Shown: positions 32,415-43,374 of the stretch, in pieces
Layout of the letters: the number at the start of each line of letters is the position of its first letter
How positions within the stretch are numbered: position 1 is the stretch's first letter
DNA from: Callorhinus ursinus
Lineage: Eukaryota; Chordata; Mammalia; Carnivora; Otariidae
Reading direction: 5' to 3'
Assembly (NCBI RefSeq): GCF_003265705.1
Contig: NW_020312966.1
Location: 19,553,312-19,617,311 of the forward strand
DNA: 64,000 nucleotides
Translations under genes and position numbers: made by a program
Notes under the pieces: model-generated
Database searches by the model: none
Told to the model about the DNA's origin: nothing
The model's input: only the letters and a program-made list of their open reading frames with translations

Positions 32415-33195
32415 GTGTTATTTTTATTGTGGTATGATATACAGAACATAAAATTTACCATTGCAACCGTTTGTATGTGTACCGTTCAGTGGCATTAAAT
32501 ACATTGACGATGTTGTACAATCATCGCTACCAGCCATCTCCAGAACCTTTTCATCTTCCCAAATAGAAACTCCAACCCCATTAAACAGTAACTCCCCCCC
32601 TCTTTCCCTTAGCCCCTGGTAACCACCATTTCACCTTCCATTTCTGTATGAGTTTGACCATCCTGGTACCTCATAGAGGTGAAATCCTACAATATTCATC
32701 CTTCCGTACCTGGCTTATTTCACTGAGCGCAATGTCCTCAAGCTTCCTCTGTGCCGTGGCATGTGTCAGCATTTCCTTCCTTTTGAAGGCTGAATAACAC
32801 CCCATTGTATATATCTATATATGCATCACATTTTGTTTATCCATTCATGGGTCCATAGACAGTTCATTTGTTTCCATCTTTTGGCTATCGTGAATAAAGC
32901 TGCTATACACATTGGCGTATAAGTGTCTATTTGAGTCCCTGCTGTCAATTCCTTTGGGTCTATACCCAGAAGTGGAATTGCTGGATCATATGGGAATTCT
33001 TTGTTTAACTCTTGGAGGACCCTCTATTCTACTTTCCAATGTAAAAACATTCCCCCTGGCGAGGCAAAAGGGGTTCACTTTCTCCACATCCTCACCAACA
33101 CTAATCATTCTCCTCTTTTTGTTTTTTGTTTTTGTTTTTAAAAATTACCATCCTAGTGGGTATGAAGTAGTGTCTCACTACAGTTTTGATTGCCT
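32415..33195 (-). mobile_element. L1M fragment, antisense
   Basis: TTTATTGTGGTATGATATAC, GTACCGTTCAGTGGCATTAAA, TTGTACAATCATCGCTACCAG, GAAGGCTGAATAACACCCCA, ATCGTGAATAAAGCTGCTATAC, AGAAGTGGAATTGCTGGATCA and TTTCTCCACATCCTCACCAAC give a continuous antisense 3' UTR and ORF2 end, 5' truncated at a TG repeat. It has multiple stops in all frames. Confidence 0.93.
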
Positions 33196-33237
33196 GTGTG
33201 TTTGTGTGTGTGTGTGTGTGTATTGTATGTGTGTATA
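33194..33237 (+). repeat. (TG)n microsatellite, impure
   Basis: TGTGTGTTTGTG then TG units to GTATGTGTGTATAAAG, at the L1 truncation point. Confidence 0.93.
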
Positions 33238-34247
33238 AAGATAGAGACAGCTAAAGATAGAGATAGAAAGAGAGTGGCTGATTCTCTTGAGGCTGGAAAA
33301 GACCTCTGTCATTAGATTCAGAGCCCCATCCTCTCAGTAAGGCCAGGACAACAGTCCCCAGAGAAAGGACACAGCCCTTGATCTTGACCCAGAGGCCATG
33401 AGCAAGTCCACAGAGCTTATGGAAGCATGTTAGGCTGAGAAGCTGGCATCTTTCCATGCCTTTTCAAAACTCACTTCCTAAAGATTCTTCAGAACCTTGG
33501 AGGGAGAATGAAAAGGGAAGAGGAGACAGAGGATCAGGAAGCATGTTAGAGCTCACTATGGCCGTGCAGAGGGTCATAGAGGCCCACAAGTATCTTTGTT
33601 AGGGGAAGGAACTGGGGTCCTCTCACTGAGTTGCCAAAGCTAATTATACAACAGTCAGGGTCCAGCTCAGACTCAAAGACAGAATCAAATACTAACAGGG
33701 AGAAATCCAGGATCTGGGTAAAGTTACTGGGGCGGTCAGAATCTCAGAGGTTAGGATCTGGAGTGAAATAGGGGCAAAATAACAGGAAACAAGGTCAAAA
33801 AAACTAAAAGACCCAATTTTGGTTTCTTAAACTGAGATCAATTACACAGGAAATGACAGAAAAGATTGAGGAGGTGGTATGGTTCAAGTTCACTGACGAA
33901 GCAAGACCTGTGATGTGCAGAGAAGCAGATCACTGACATGGTGCTGGGATCCCCAACATCTCCGGCTAGGCCTGGTGGTTTGCCTCCTTCTATCCACTGA
34001 CAGCCGTTCCTACTCTTGCCCTGGAGGATGATAATACCCTCGAGGTCTTTCCAAGTAGCTGTTAGGCAAACCATAACATTTATTTCCCATTTTTTCAGTG
34101 GTGTGAGCAAACAGATCAGCTGAGCGTTCTTCCTCTACCCAAAATGGATCTGCCCACACTGCCAAACCAAAAGGAGAATAATTCTTAGACTGGTTATAGA
34201 AGGCAACGGACCCTAGAGGAAAGTTAGTAGGGAACGTGGAGACACGG
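33238..34247. other. Unassigned sequence
   Basis: No repeat family or gene recognised in about 1 kb. Overlapping minus-strand frames at 33838-34384 resemble nothing known. Confidence 0.4.
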
Positions 34248-34770
34248 CGTGGTAGGTGATACTGTGGGATGGCCCCCAAGATGCCCACTTCCTGATGTGC
34301 ATACCCTGTATAATCCCCTCCCCTTGAGTATGGGCAGGATCTGGGAATATGATGGGATATCATCCCCAGACAAAAGGGGGCCAATCCTGGGTGGGCCTGA
34401 CCGAATCAGAGGAGCACTTAAAGGAAGAAACATCAGAGAGACCTTCTCCTGCCGGCCTGGAAGAAGGTGAATACCACGTTGTGAACTGCTGATAGGGGCC
34501 ACATGACAAGGAACTGTGGGCATCCCTGGGGACCTGACAGCACTCCCCTGATGAAAGCCAGCAAGAAAACCAAGACCTCAGGCTTAAACGTGTTCTGCCA
34601 AAGACCTGTGAGCTTGGAGAAGGACCTGAGCCCCAGTGAGAGCCCAGCCCCAGCTGATACTTTGATTTAGCCTCTGAGACCTTGGGTGGAAGACCCAGCT
34701 AACCGATAGATGGGCTTCTGACCCACGGAAATTGGCTAAGTTTGTGATAATCTGTTATGCAGCAAAAACC
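34248..34770 (+). repeat. MLT1-like MaLR LTR, near full length
   Basis: GTGGGATGGCCCCCAAGATG, CCCCTCCCCTTGAGTATGGG, ATGATGGGATATCATCCCC, GGCCACATGACAAGGAACTG, AAGCCAGCAAGAAAACCAAGA, GACCCACGGAAATTGGCTAAG and TTTGTGATAATCTGTTATGC give the full order of a MaLR-type LTR. A short CAA-rich repeat follows at about 34773-34795. Confidence 0.8.
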
Positions 34771-34934
34771 AAACCAAACAACAACAACAACAAAATACGA
34801 ATGCACCTTGCCTACCAGGATGGTGGACATAAGCAGCAGGTGTAACCTGAATCTTGAGCTTCTTTGATTTGCTCTTTGTGATGTACAACAATAGATCAAT
34901 ACTCACTTCATAGATCCATAGATCCACGTGAGAC

Positions 34935-35165
34935 CTTAGAGAACATCTCCTCCAACCCTTGAAGAGGTTGAAGTGGTTTGCTCAAGGCCACGCTGCTAAT
35001 TAGTGGCAAATACAGTGGTCAAACTTAAACCTGCCCATATCTGGAAGGAGTTCTGCTGCAAAATGGGTCAAGGATGCCAAGAATTAGAAAGGGCAGGAGT
35101 CCTAAACATCATCTTATTGAAGCTCCTCCATTTTAGACAGGAAGAAATTGAGGCACAGGCGATCA
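34935..35165 (-). repeat. One or two antisense MIR-like relics
   Basis: AGAGGTTGAAGTGGTTTGCTCAAGGCCACGC and AATTAGTGGCAAATACAG at 34963-35012 match antisense MIR. A second MIR-like segment, TTTTAGACAGGAAGAAATTGAGGCACAGG, is at 35132-35160. Both are heavily diverged. Confidence 0.6.
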
Positions 35166-35623
35166 GGGAATCTGCAGTGGTCTTTCCAATTAACAAAGCC
35201 ATGTTGAAGCACCAGGTGCAGCCGTCTAACCATCCCACGCCTGTAACTGCCCTTCCAAACAGAAATCAGCATGTGCCAAAAACTGCGGCCTTCCCATGGA
35301 TCCCCAAGTTAATAAGGAGCAAGTAAGATGCAGAAGAGATACACCAGCTCCCCAAACAGCAAACCGGGTGCTTTCCAGCTCCTGCAGGACCGAGTTACAC
35401 GGCCACCAAAATGGCCAGGGCTTTATCCTTTGAGGGAAGGCTCAGCTGCATTGAAGGAGAAAGTGGGGAGGGGTGGGTGGTGCAGAGAGGGGCAGGCTTG
35501 TTAGGCTTTTTTTTTTTCTTTTCCAGAAGCTTAGAAACAAAAGAAAATATTGCAGCTTTGCTAGCAAAGGACCTTTTGTGGAGGTTGATATGTGTCAGTC
35601 AGATTTGGGGGGATGTGCGTGCA

Positions 35624-35626
<3 letters not shown>

Positions 35627-35671
<45 letters not shown>
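35627..35671 (+). repeat. (GT)n microsatellite
   Basis: About 22 uninterrupted GT units; likely length-polymorphic. Confidence 0.98.
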
Positions 35672-35672
<1 letters not shown>

Positions 35673-35809
35673 CCGAATAGCTTGTCAGAGCCTCATTTTC
35701 CACGATGCAAGTCTCCCCTAACTGATAACACTCTAAATAACAGGTGAGTGACTCCTGGCAGGAAGGAGATTGTCTGACCTCATTGTTTGCCTTTCCCCCC
35801 CTCTTTGTT

Positions 35810-36060
35810 CTTCACAAATAAAGGTTTTTTAATAAACTGAAAGGTCCTCCGCTCTTGCCTGATGATAAAATGAAAGGAACCAGTGAGGTATGGTACAACG
35901 TGGCAGCAAAAAAGGAGAAGCTCATCAGAAAATAACAAAGGTGCAAGGTAAAGATAAGGCAGCTGTCAGAGATTAATCCTGCCCGCCTGATTGTTTTCTT
36001 TAATACCAAAGCCTGCAATAGCAAGCGATAAGTTTGCTGAGTAATTTGGTTTTGGGTGAG
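35810..36060. promoter_or_regulatory. Candidate conserved non-coding element
   Basis: A repeat-free AT-leaning block. It contains AGATAAGG (GATA-type) at 35952-35959 directly followed by the E-box CAGCTG at 35960-35965, and GATTAATCC (OTX/PITX-type homeodomain) at 35971-35979. Motif clustering is visible; conservation and activity are inferred and untested. Confidence 0.25.
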
Positions 36061-36309
36061 GAAATAAAATTCAGGTAGGCCCCATAATTGATTTCCCTTT
36101 CTTTAGTTTTCTAAACATTAAACAACAACAACAACCACGGAAAGCCCGGCTCTGGCGACACTCGGCTGTCCTGCTGCACTGTCCCGGCTGCCCTCTTGAC
36201 TGGACCCACCTTCTTCTCCGGCCACAAGCTTCCAAGAGGAAGGGAGGAGTGAGCAAGAACAGTTCCCTTCTTCCCAGCAACGTTCAGTGTGATTTCTATG
36301 CGATCCTGA

Positions 36310-36740
36310 GATTCAGGTGTGCGATGGACTGATCCCTTCCCCCCAGCACCTCGGAATATGACCTTATTTGGAAATAGGATGGGTATCAGAGGTGGGTACC
36401 CAGTTAAAATGTGGGTGTGTTCGGGTCCAGTAGGACCGGTGTCTTGTTATAAAGGGGAAATTCGGATCAGACACCTGCACGCAGGGAGAACATCACGTAG
36501 ATCCCCAGGCCCACCTGTGTGCCAAAAGACAGAAGTGCCAGATGGCCAACAAAGCACCACAAGCTGGGAGAGAGGCACGGGACAGGTTCTCCCTCAGAAT
36601 CTCCAGGAGGAACCACCCCTGCCAACACCTTGATCTTGGACTTCCAGCCTCCTGAACTGCGGGGCAACACATTTCTGTTGTTTAAGCCGCCTAGTTGGTT
36701 GGTGGTGCTGTGTTGGGACAGCCCAGGCAAACTCATACAA
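36310..36740 (+). repeat. MLT1-like LTR, full length
   Basis: GCGATGGACTGATCCCTTCC, CACCTCGGAATATGACCTTA, TTTGGAAATAGGATGGG, GACCGGTGTCTTGTTATAAA, ACACCTTGATCTTGGACTTCC, AGCCTCCTGAACTGC and TTGTTTAAGCCGCCTAGTTGG run to GGGACAGCCCAGGCAAACTCATAC, matching a MLT1A/B LTR from start to end. It has no internal retroviral sequence, so this is a solo LTR. Confidence 0.92.
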
Positions 36741-37189
36741 CATAACTCATATGACAGCGGTCTCTCATACACATGTAGCAAAGAACCCTCCCCCTTGAAC
36801 TTGAATGTCACATGAGTCCAAACTCTACTCATTGTCTCCACATCCTTCTAACTCACTCCACCCCCATATGTTTCTTACAACATTAAAGCAAAAAAAAAAA
36901 AAAAAGGTGTCAAGAGAAAGTTAAACCTGAAGGCACATCGCACTCAGTGCTTCCCCTCCTAGCATGCCGGGGCGTTTATGAACGTGGTGCTGCTAACAGT
37001 ACCAATGTGGACCTGCCCCCTCAGCCCGGTCCCGCTGTGGTCACTGGCAGGTGAAAGCCCAGAGCAGTGACCTGATCCTTAGAATGACTGGCAGGGAGAT
37101 GCTGCCCCCAGCAGCCCTGAATGTCGGGCAAGATGCTGTATCTCCGACTCCCCATCTCCTGCATTTACGAAGTCCATCTGAGCTCTTTT
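36741..37189. other. Unassigned sequence with poly-A run
   Basis: A 16-nt A run lies at 36890-36905. No SINE body or processed transcript is recognisable upstream of it. Confidence 0.4.
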
Positions 37190-37355
37190 AAACCAGTGCT
37201 CTTCAGATCTGAACGTGCATAGGAATGAGTCACCCGGAATCTTGCTGAAACACCACCTCTGACTCAGTCCAGGGGTGGAGCTGCAGAGGCTGCATTTCTC
37301 ACTAGCACCCAGGTGAGGCAGAAGCGACTGGGATCTGGACCGCACCTGGGGTGCA
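37190..37355 (+). repeat. MER5A-like hAT element
   Basis: CCAGTGCTCTTCAGATCTGAACGTGCATAGGAATGAGTCACC, then CTGACTCAGTCCAGGGGTGG, GGCTGCATTTCTCACTAGCA and CACCCAGGTGAGGC, follow MER5A order (CAGTGGTTCTCAAACT... TCTGATTCAGTAGGTCTGGGG... GCATTTCTAACAAG... CCCAGGTGATGC). Non-coding, non-autonomous. Confidence 0.75.
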
Positions 37356-38194
37356 GGGCTTAGCTCATGGCAGGGTGGAGGTGCGGGGGAGGTAGTGTGG
37401 GAGAGCGGGTCCCTGTGGTTGCCCCAGAAGCAAAGCTTAAAGTGGCTGCAAAACTCTGCCTATGCGGATGTGTTTAGGCTGAGAAAATCTTCAGCAGGGT
37501 GAGAGGGAAAAACACAGCAAAGGAAACGTCTGTAGGGGTGAAGCTGGGGAGCTCTCAAATGAGAAAGTGTGGCGCGTGCACATGCACCCAGGCGCACACT
37601 TGCAGCAGCAGAAGCCTTATTTATTGTGACAAAATGAACAGCCCCCAGGTTGCTCATCCAGCAGCTAATTTCTCATCTTATCTATTATGTGAATGAGATG
37701 GGAAAACCGTTTCCTGTTTCTCACAGATATCACTGACAGGAAAGATACGAAACGAATTCCCTGGAAAGCGAGGCAGTGGCATCCATCCGCAGGCTCCCTG
37801 CTTGCAGGAGGAGGGACTGGTGCAGCCAGGGCTGCTCCCAGATGGAGAAACAGAAGTTTCTTTGCAGATGCCCCATGTTGAAACCACCTTGGAAAATGGC
37901 TGAGAGGATGGCACGTGTTTTTCAGTGGTAATACTCCATGGCAGATATTCCTTGAGGCCAAATGATTGGCCAGGGATTAGTTAGAGATCGAGGTCCTACA
38001 CGGTCCACCTCCAAGCTGGCTGCGTGAGGGGGTGAAGGATCCCCATCAGGAAGGAGGGTCAACAGCCGCCACTTCTCCACCCACTCAATGAGCAACAGCC
38101 TCCCTCCCATACACCTTTCCCAAGGCCCCATCAATCACAAACCGCCCTCAAGAAGGATGACGCCCTTGTTCTAGTACAACTTAGCCTTGGGCAC
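37356..38194. other. Unassigned sequence
   Basis: No repeat family or gene recognised; short overlapping frames only. Confidence 0.4.
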
Positions 38195-38312
38195 TCCTAC
38201 ATCTTCACAAGCGTTTGGCCCAGTTCTCTCCTATGAATGATGAAGAGACTGAGGTCCAGAGTGGTAGACAGATTTGCCCAAGGACATCTAGCAGGTAAAC
38301 GGCTGAGCAAAT
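38195..38312 (-). repeat. MIR fragment, antisense
   Basis: AATGATGAAGAGACTGAGGTCCAGAG, GACAGATTTGCCCAAGGACA and TCTAGCAGGTAAACGGCTGAGC match the antisense MIR core. Confidence 0.75.
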
Positions 38313-38528
38313 CAGAGACGGGGAGCAGCGTCAGTGAGGGGTCAGAGTGTTTTCTAAAGAAGACAGGATACCCAGAAAAATCCTCCTGACTCAGGAGATT
38401 CCAGATTTTGACCTGGAAACATAACCTATCCGAGAATGAATTCTGACGTGGAGAGAGAGCAGGCAACCCCCAGGAGAGACTCCGGGCTTGGCGGGCTGCT
38501 CACTGCAAACATTCGAGTGGGTTTTTTA

Positions 38529-38732
38529 TTTTTTTTTATTTTTTTAAAGATTTTATTTATTTATTTGAGAGAGAGAGAATGAGAGATAGAGAGCACGAGA
38601 GGGAAGGGGGTCAGAGGGAGAAGCAGACTCCCCGCTGAGCAGGGAGCCCGATGCGGGACTCGATCCCGGGACTCCAGGATCATGACCTGAGCCGAAGGCA
38701 GTCGCTTAACCAACTGAGCCACCCAGGCGCCC
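38529..38732 (-). mobile_element. Can-SINE, antisense, full length
   Basis: AAAGATTTTATTTATTTATTTG tail, GA-rich middle, GCAGGGAGCCCGATGCGGGA, CTCGATCCCGGGACTCCAGG, ATCATGACCTGAGCCGAAGG, AACCAACTGAGCCACCCAGG. The target-site duplication, 16 bp with one mismatch, is TCGAGTGGGTTTTTTA at 38513-38528 and TCAAGTGGGTTTTTTA at 38733-38748. Its CpGs are well preserved. Confidence 0.97.
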
Positions 38733-38748
38733 TCAAGTGGGTTTTTTA

Positions 38749-39371
38749 AATGCTAACGACTGGGCTCTGCCCAGACAAAATTCATCTGAATTTGTCAGGC
38801 CTCATGGCTGGCGAACTTTTTAGAAAGGCTGACTCTCAGGTCCCACCCCGTCCGATGGGTGATCCCAGTGCGTGTTAAGGTTCGAAAAGTGCTACTTGGG
38901 CTGCACACTGGAACGACCCGATGCCCAGGTGTGAAACTGTGATTTATAATAAGAAATAGGTACTTGGTCTCCCTCGCCGGTTCTGGCACAGAGCCCCTAA
39001 AACTTTTGGCATTTCCTAGGTGATCAGAGTGATAAAGCTGTCTTTTGTTAGGTTAGTGAGGCAACTTAAGGATTGTACCTAAAGAGGGTGGCTGGTTGCC
39101 AGGGGACCCAGAGGCAGGATTAGGGGGCTGGAACTTTCAGGGGAGGCTAGACGGGTTAGGGGGTAAATGGATCAACCACGACCAAGTAGTGAAGCTGCCA
39201 TAAAACCCCAAAAGAACAGGGTTTGGAGAGCTCGATGTAATATCTGATGATTCTATGTTCATTTTGAAACAGGGTAAGAGCCGCTGGCCTTGAAGTGCCA
39301 GCATACGATACCCGACAAATACGAGGTCAGGAGGTAGGCAACACAGAACAGCTGCTAGAATCAAAACCAGC
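38749..39371. other. Unassigned; MER5-like traces
   Basis: CTGGGCTCTGCCCAGACAAAATTCATCTGAATTTGTCAGG and TGTTAAGGTTCGAAAAGTGCTAC resemble parts of MER5 but are too scrambled to call. The rest is unassigned. Confidence 0.35.
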
Positions 39372-39560
39372 TGCTAATCATTTCTGCTGCAGCTGTATGA
39401 CATTGGGCAAATTATTTAACCTCGAGCCTCAGTTTGTTTATCTGTAAAGTGGAGAAAATTCAGGGAGTCCTTGTGACCTGTCAGGAGCTAAATGTGCATG
39501 TAATAAAGCTCTTGACAGAGTTTCTGGAACACACGCTGAAAGACAAGAGCTATCATTAGT
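39372..39560 (+). repeat. MIR SINE
   Basis: GCTGTATGACATTGGGCAAATT, TATTTAACCTCGAGCCTCAG, TTTGTTTATCTGTAAAGTGG and AGCTCTTGACAGAGTTTCTGG follow sense MIR order from core to 3' part. Confidence 0.8.
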
Positions 39561-41261
39561 GATTCAATTCCAGCTCCATGGTCTTTCTGGGGAAGATTCT
39601 GAGTTAGCAAAAGGCAGACGAGATGTGAATAACCTCTTCGTGGAGCAGAAAACGAATGTCACGCTTTGTAAATAACTCTCAGGGCTGTGGAGGACTATTT
39701 GTCTCCTCCAGGCAAGCCTAGCTTAATCCACCATGGTGGTTTCCTACAAATGTAAAAAGGAGAACATGGACAAAGAATATTACAAGAAAACATGGGGAGG
39801 AATGAAAAGCAAAAAGGCCTTAAGTGGTAGGAAAAAAGGCACGAGGAACTAGGTTAATATTATGCAGAAGACCCTCTAGATAAATACCAGAGTGAAAAGA
39901 CAGCTAATTGAAGAATGAGAGAGTTTTCTTAACCAGTGCTAGCTGAGTAAAAATATAATTATCTTTGATTCATGAAGATTGCTACAATATGACTCATTTA
40001 CCAAAACAGTTACTAGCAGAATTACATTTGTTACTGCGAGGAGACCACGTGGGAGCTCGGGCTGTAGTAAACACCAAATCTGTTTGTACTTTCCCGGTGG
40101 CACCTTGAAAGAGACTTTTGTTTCTCCTGAGCAGTTTTCAGTGCTGCTGAGGCTCTCAGCGGGCCCTCGGTGATTCTCGGGGACACAGAGGCCCTCCCGA
40201 GAGATGGGGCATGCTAATGCCGCTGTTCCCAACCAGGTCCTGAGAGGGTCTCAGCTTTCCCGGCCTGGGCACAGCACTGTCTGCGTCGTCGACTTCTTGC
40301 CGCCTGCAAGTGAAGTCACAGCTTCCTTGGCTTTCACGCCTCTCGAGCTGACGTCTCTCTCCTCAAAGATTACCCACAAACCTAGAAAACTGGAAGCCCT
40401 TCCTTATTGTTTATTAGTTGTCTGATTGCTCCAAGGAGGGAGAAACCAGCCTTTGCAGTTCAGATGTTTTCACTTTAACTCAGCGGCGGTGGGCTGGGTG
40501 TTCATCCCCAGAGCACAGAGCCATTGAAAGACCTAAGCCTTCAACAGTCTGTCTGTACACGATGATTGCTAGGTCAATGCCCTCCAACAGGTGGGAACAC
40601 GCTGGGCAGAGGGAATCTCCAGGGTACAGGGGATCTTACAGGTGTTCTGGATCCACCTCCCAAGGCTGGACGTGGTTCCAGGGGGTTACGAACGTGTAAG
40701 TGATGAGGAGACCCCTATGTTTTATAAAAATAGAATGAATGGCACAGGAAGAAATAAAAAGTTGCACTTCTGACACAGCCCAAGAGCACTGCAGGGAGAA
40801 CGGTCCAGAAAAAGGCTGCGGCACACGGTTCTGCAAGTACAAGAGTAATGAAAATAAATACAACTTACAAGCCTAATGACAACCATTTCAGAGCAGGTTG
40901 GGACCCTAACTGATACAAATGAGGATCATTATCATCCCTGGGCTCTCCTGTTCAGTGTAGGACAAGAACCAAGCAAATAGAAGGAAATGACCAGAGCGTT
41001 CATGGTAGAATGATAACCCCTCACACCAGACCTGGGTCTCTTAATAAGAAAAGCCATTTTCATCTCCAATCCCAAAGCCACTTGAGGCCCCAAAGACCAT
41101 CAATATAAATGCTGCTTAGCTTGTCCTGATCCTGAGGTAATTAATGTTTTAAGAACCACCCACATCTCTTTGCTTCTAATATGCATGAGTGTGTAAGTAT
41201 TTCCTTTTCGCCTAGGAGCTAAAGATGGTTCCATAGATGATTCTCAGGCTGAGACCGACCA
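39561..41261. other. Mostly unique sequence
   Basis: No repeat family or gene recognised over 1.7 kb. An AP-1 consensus TGACTCAT is at 39990-39997. A CpG-rich patch (40140-40355) is listed separately. Confidence 0.45.
40140..40355. other. CpG-rich patch
   Basis: Thirteen CpGs in about 215 bp of non-repetitive sequence, in a region where CpG is otherwise rare. There is no promoter signature that I can name. Confidence 0.4.
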
Positions 41262-41460
41262 TGCTATTTATTATTCATCAAGTGCCTACTGTGGTACTAG
41301 GCATCGCCCTACCTACTTCAAATGCATTATTTCACTGATTCCCAAGCACAAGCTGAGGAGGTAGGTGTTATGAATACCCCCATTTTAAAGAAAAGGATTA
41401 CTGAGGCTCAGAGAGGGTGAGTAACTTGCCTAAGGCCAAACAGTGAGTGACAAGTCAGAC
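41262..41460 (-). repeat. MIR SINE, antisense
   Basis: TATTATTCATCAAGTGCCTACTGTGG, ACTAGGCATCGCCC, CCCCATTTTAAAGAAAAGG, CTGAGGCTCAGAGAGGGTGAG and TTGCCTAAGGCCAAACAGTGAG match antisense MIR order. Confidence 0.85.
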
Positions 41461-41489
41461 ATTAAAACAGAAAACCAGTTTTGATAGGC

Positions 41490-41640
41490 TGTGTTTAGGG
41501 TAGGCCTCTGTGAGGAGGTGACAAAGATGAGAACAAGCAGCTATGTTAGAGCAGACAGGAAGGGAAGAATCATTCTATGCAGAGTAAGGACCTGTGCAAA
41601 GGCCCAGGGGCAGAAAAGAGCTTGGGAGGTATGAGGACCT
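41490..41640 (-). repeat. L2 fragment, antisense
   Basis: GTAGGCCTCTGTGAGGAGGTGACAAAGATGAG, AATCATTCTATGCAGAGTAAGG and ACCTGTGCAAAGGCCCAGGGG match the antisense L2 coding 3' end. It adjoins the MIR and the split LTR. Confidence 0.7.
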
Positions 41641-41647
41641 TTCAGGG

Positions 41648-41752
41648 GGCTGTCGCTGAATGACAACCCACCCTAAAACTGTGGCTTATGGCACTAGCAC
41701 TCATTCACTGGCTCAGAGTTTTCCAGTTTGGTGAGGGCTTATACGGGCAACT
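41648..41752 (-). repeat. MaLR-like LTR, antisense (part 1, split by L1)
   Basis: CTGTCGCTGAATGACAACCC, AAAACTGTGGCTTATGGCAC, ATTCACTGGCTCAGAGTTTTCC and GAGGGCTTATACGGGCAAC are the start of an antisense MaLR-like LTR. The remainder lies beyond the L1, at 42322-42560. Confidence 0.65.
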
Positions 41753-42321
41753 TTTTTTCTATTCAGTTAACCACTGTATAGTCCATCATGAGTTTTTGAT
41801 GTAATGTTCAATGATTCATTAGTTGCATATAACACCCAGTGCTCATCATATCATGTGCCCTCCTTAATGCCCATCACCCAGTTACCCATCCCCCTCCCCA
41901 CCAGCAACCCTCAGTCTGTTCCCTACAGTTAAGAGTCTCTTACGGTTTGTCTCCCTCCCTGTTTTCATCCTATTTTATTTTTCCTTCCCTTCCCTAGGTT
42001 CATCTGTTTTATTTCTCAAATTCCACATATCAGTGAGATCATGTGATAATTGTCTTTCTCTGATTGATTTATTTCACTTAGCATAATACCCTCTAGCTCC
42101 ATCCACATCATTGCAAATGGCAAAAGCTCATTCTTTTGATGGCTGCATAATATTCCATTGTATATATGAACCACATCTTCTTTATCCATTCATCTGTCGA
42201 TGGCCATCTGGGCTCTCTCCATAGTTTGGCTATTGTGGACATTGCTGCTATAAACATTGGGGTGCACGTGCCCCTTCAGATCACTATTTTTGTATCCAGA
42301 TAAATACCTAGTAGTAGAGCA
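41753..42321 (-). mobile_element. Carnivore L1 3' end, antisense, 5'-truncated
   Basis: From a short T run it reads TTCAATGATTCATTAGTTGC, AACACCCAGTGCTCATCATA, CATGTGCCCTCCTTAATGCC, TTAGCATAATACCCTCTAGC, CCATTGTATATATGAACCACA and GGCTATTGTGGACATTGCTG. This is the antisense 3' UTR and ORF2 end of the carnivore L1 family, truncated in ORF2. It sits within an LTR. No clear target-site duplication is visible. Confidence 0.92.
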
Positions 42322-42560
42322 TCTGCTTCTAATATGGCTTACTTGTATGGTACTGGCTCTCAACCAGGGCCTTGCTTCTCCTTCCCACGGCCTCTTCACG
42401 TGGCTGCTTGGGCGGCCTTCAGCATGGCAGCTGAGTTCCCAGAAGGAAGAGGTAGAAACGGCCAGTCCCTTCAAAGGCAAGGCTTGGAACTGGCACAGTG
42501 TTACTTACTTCCGCCATGTTCTATTGGCCAACTCAGTCACAAGCCCAGCCCCGATGTGGG
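42322..42560 (-). repeat. MaLR-like LTR, antisense (part 2)
   Basis: GCATGGCAGCTGAGTTCCCAGAAGGAAG, AAGGCTTGGAACTGGCACAG, TTACTTACTTCCGCCATGTTC, TATTGGCCAACTCAGTCACAAG and CCCAGCCCCGATGTGGGAGGA match the antisense LTR order (CTTCCGCCATATTCTATTGGTCA...). It completes the piece ending at 41752. Confidence 0.7.
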
Positions 42561-42654
42561 AGGAATGACAAAGACTGAGAAAAGCCAGTGTGGTGGGAGC
42601 ATAGTTGGCTAGGGGTGGAGGAGCAAGGAAGGGGTGGGGCCTGGAACATGAAAA

Positions 42655-42740
42655 CACAGGAGAGAGATTTTGCAAGGCTTTATTGGCTATGTAAAAGAGT
42701 CTGGATCTCACTGTAAGTATAATAAGAAACCCTTGCTTCC
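42655..42740 (-). repeat. L2 fragment, antisense
   Basis: AAGGCTTTATTGGCTATGTAAAAGAGTCTGGATCTCACTG and AGTATAATAAGAAACCC match an antisense L2 motif (GGCCTTGTAGGCCATGGTAAGGAGTTTGGATTTTATTCTAAGTGC). Confidence 0.65.
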
Positions 42741-43374
42741 TTCAGGACCCTTGCTCTTATCTCAGCTTTAATAGAAGACTAACAAAAGTAGTACTCAAGG
42801 GATTTCATTTTAAGGCCATAGAGCAAATCTGCATGCACATAAGACGCATTTAGTTCAGACATTTAATGAATATAAGGCCTTAGTACACCATCATCCTCAC
42901 GTATAAGTTCCCCTCAAATTTCAGCTGTTGCTGAGTGACCCAGATAACACACCAGGTTTCCAGGGTGCAGAAACAACACCAGGATGCCTCACCAGAAACC
43001 ATACCGGATACTCTCACACCACCTTCATGTGGAAAAATGCTCATTTCCTTGTCCACCCACCACCTTTAAATATGTTACACTCCTGAAGACCCAAATTCAG
43101 CAGCTCCAGTGTGTCAGTCATCAGTCTCTGTATATAACCATCCCTTTGAGGTCAGGAAGCTTGGCTGCATCCATGCAATTGAACCACCAGGTCCAACATG
43201 ACCGCCCAATATCTCAGCATCTTTAGGGTTCGAAAACTAGATCCATTTGTTCGAGTTAGAATCGTTAGATGAAAGAGAATGTAAGAGGAATAGTTTTTCT
43301 TTCTTGATTGGGACCTGAACTTTTCTGGATAGACAAAGTGGAGATTGGAACGCTGCTACTTAGCCCATATTAAA
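42741..43374. other. Unassigned sequence
   Basis: No repeat family or gene recognised. Confidence 0.4.

Larger units (their letters stand above)
35166..36309. other. Mostly unique sequence with a (GT)n tract
   Basis: No gene recognised. It includes the (GT)n at 35627-35671 and a repeat-free block at 35810-36060 that I list separately. Confidence 0.45.

Noticed and set aside
36890..36905. A16 run as the tail of a processed pseudogene
   Set aside because: Upstream sequence belongs to an MLT1-like LTR and unassigned sequence, with no gene-like body or target-site duplication visible.
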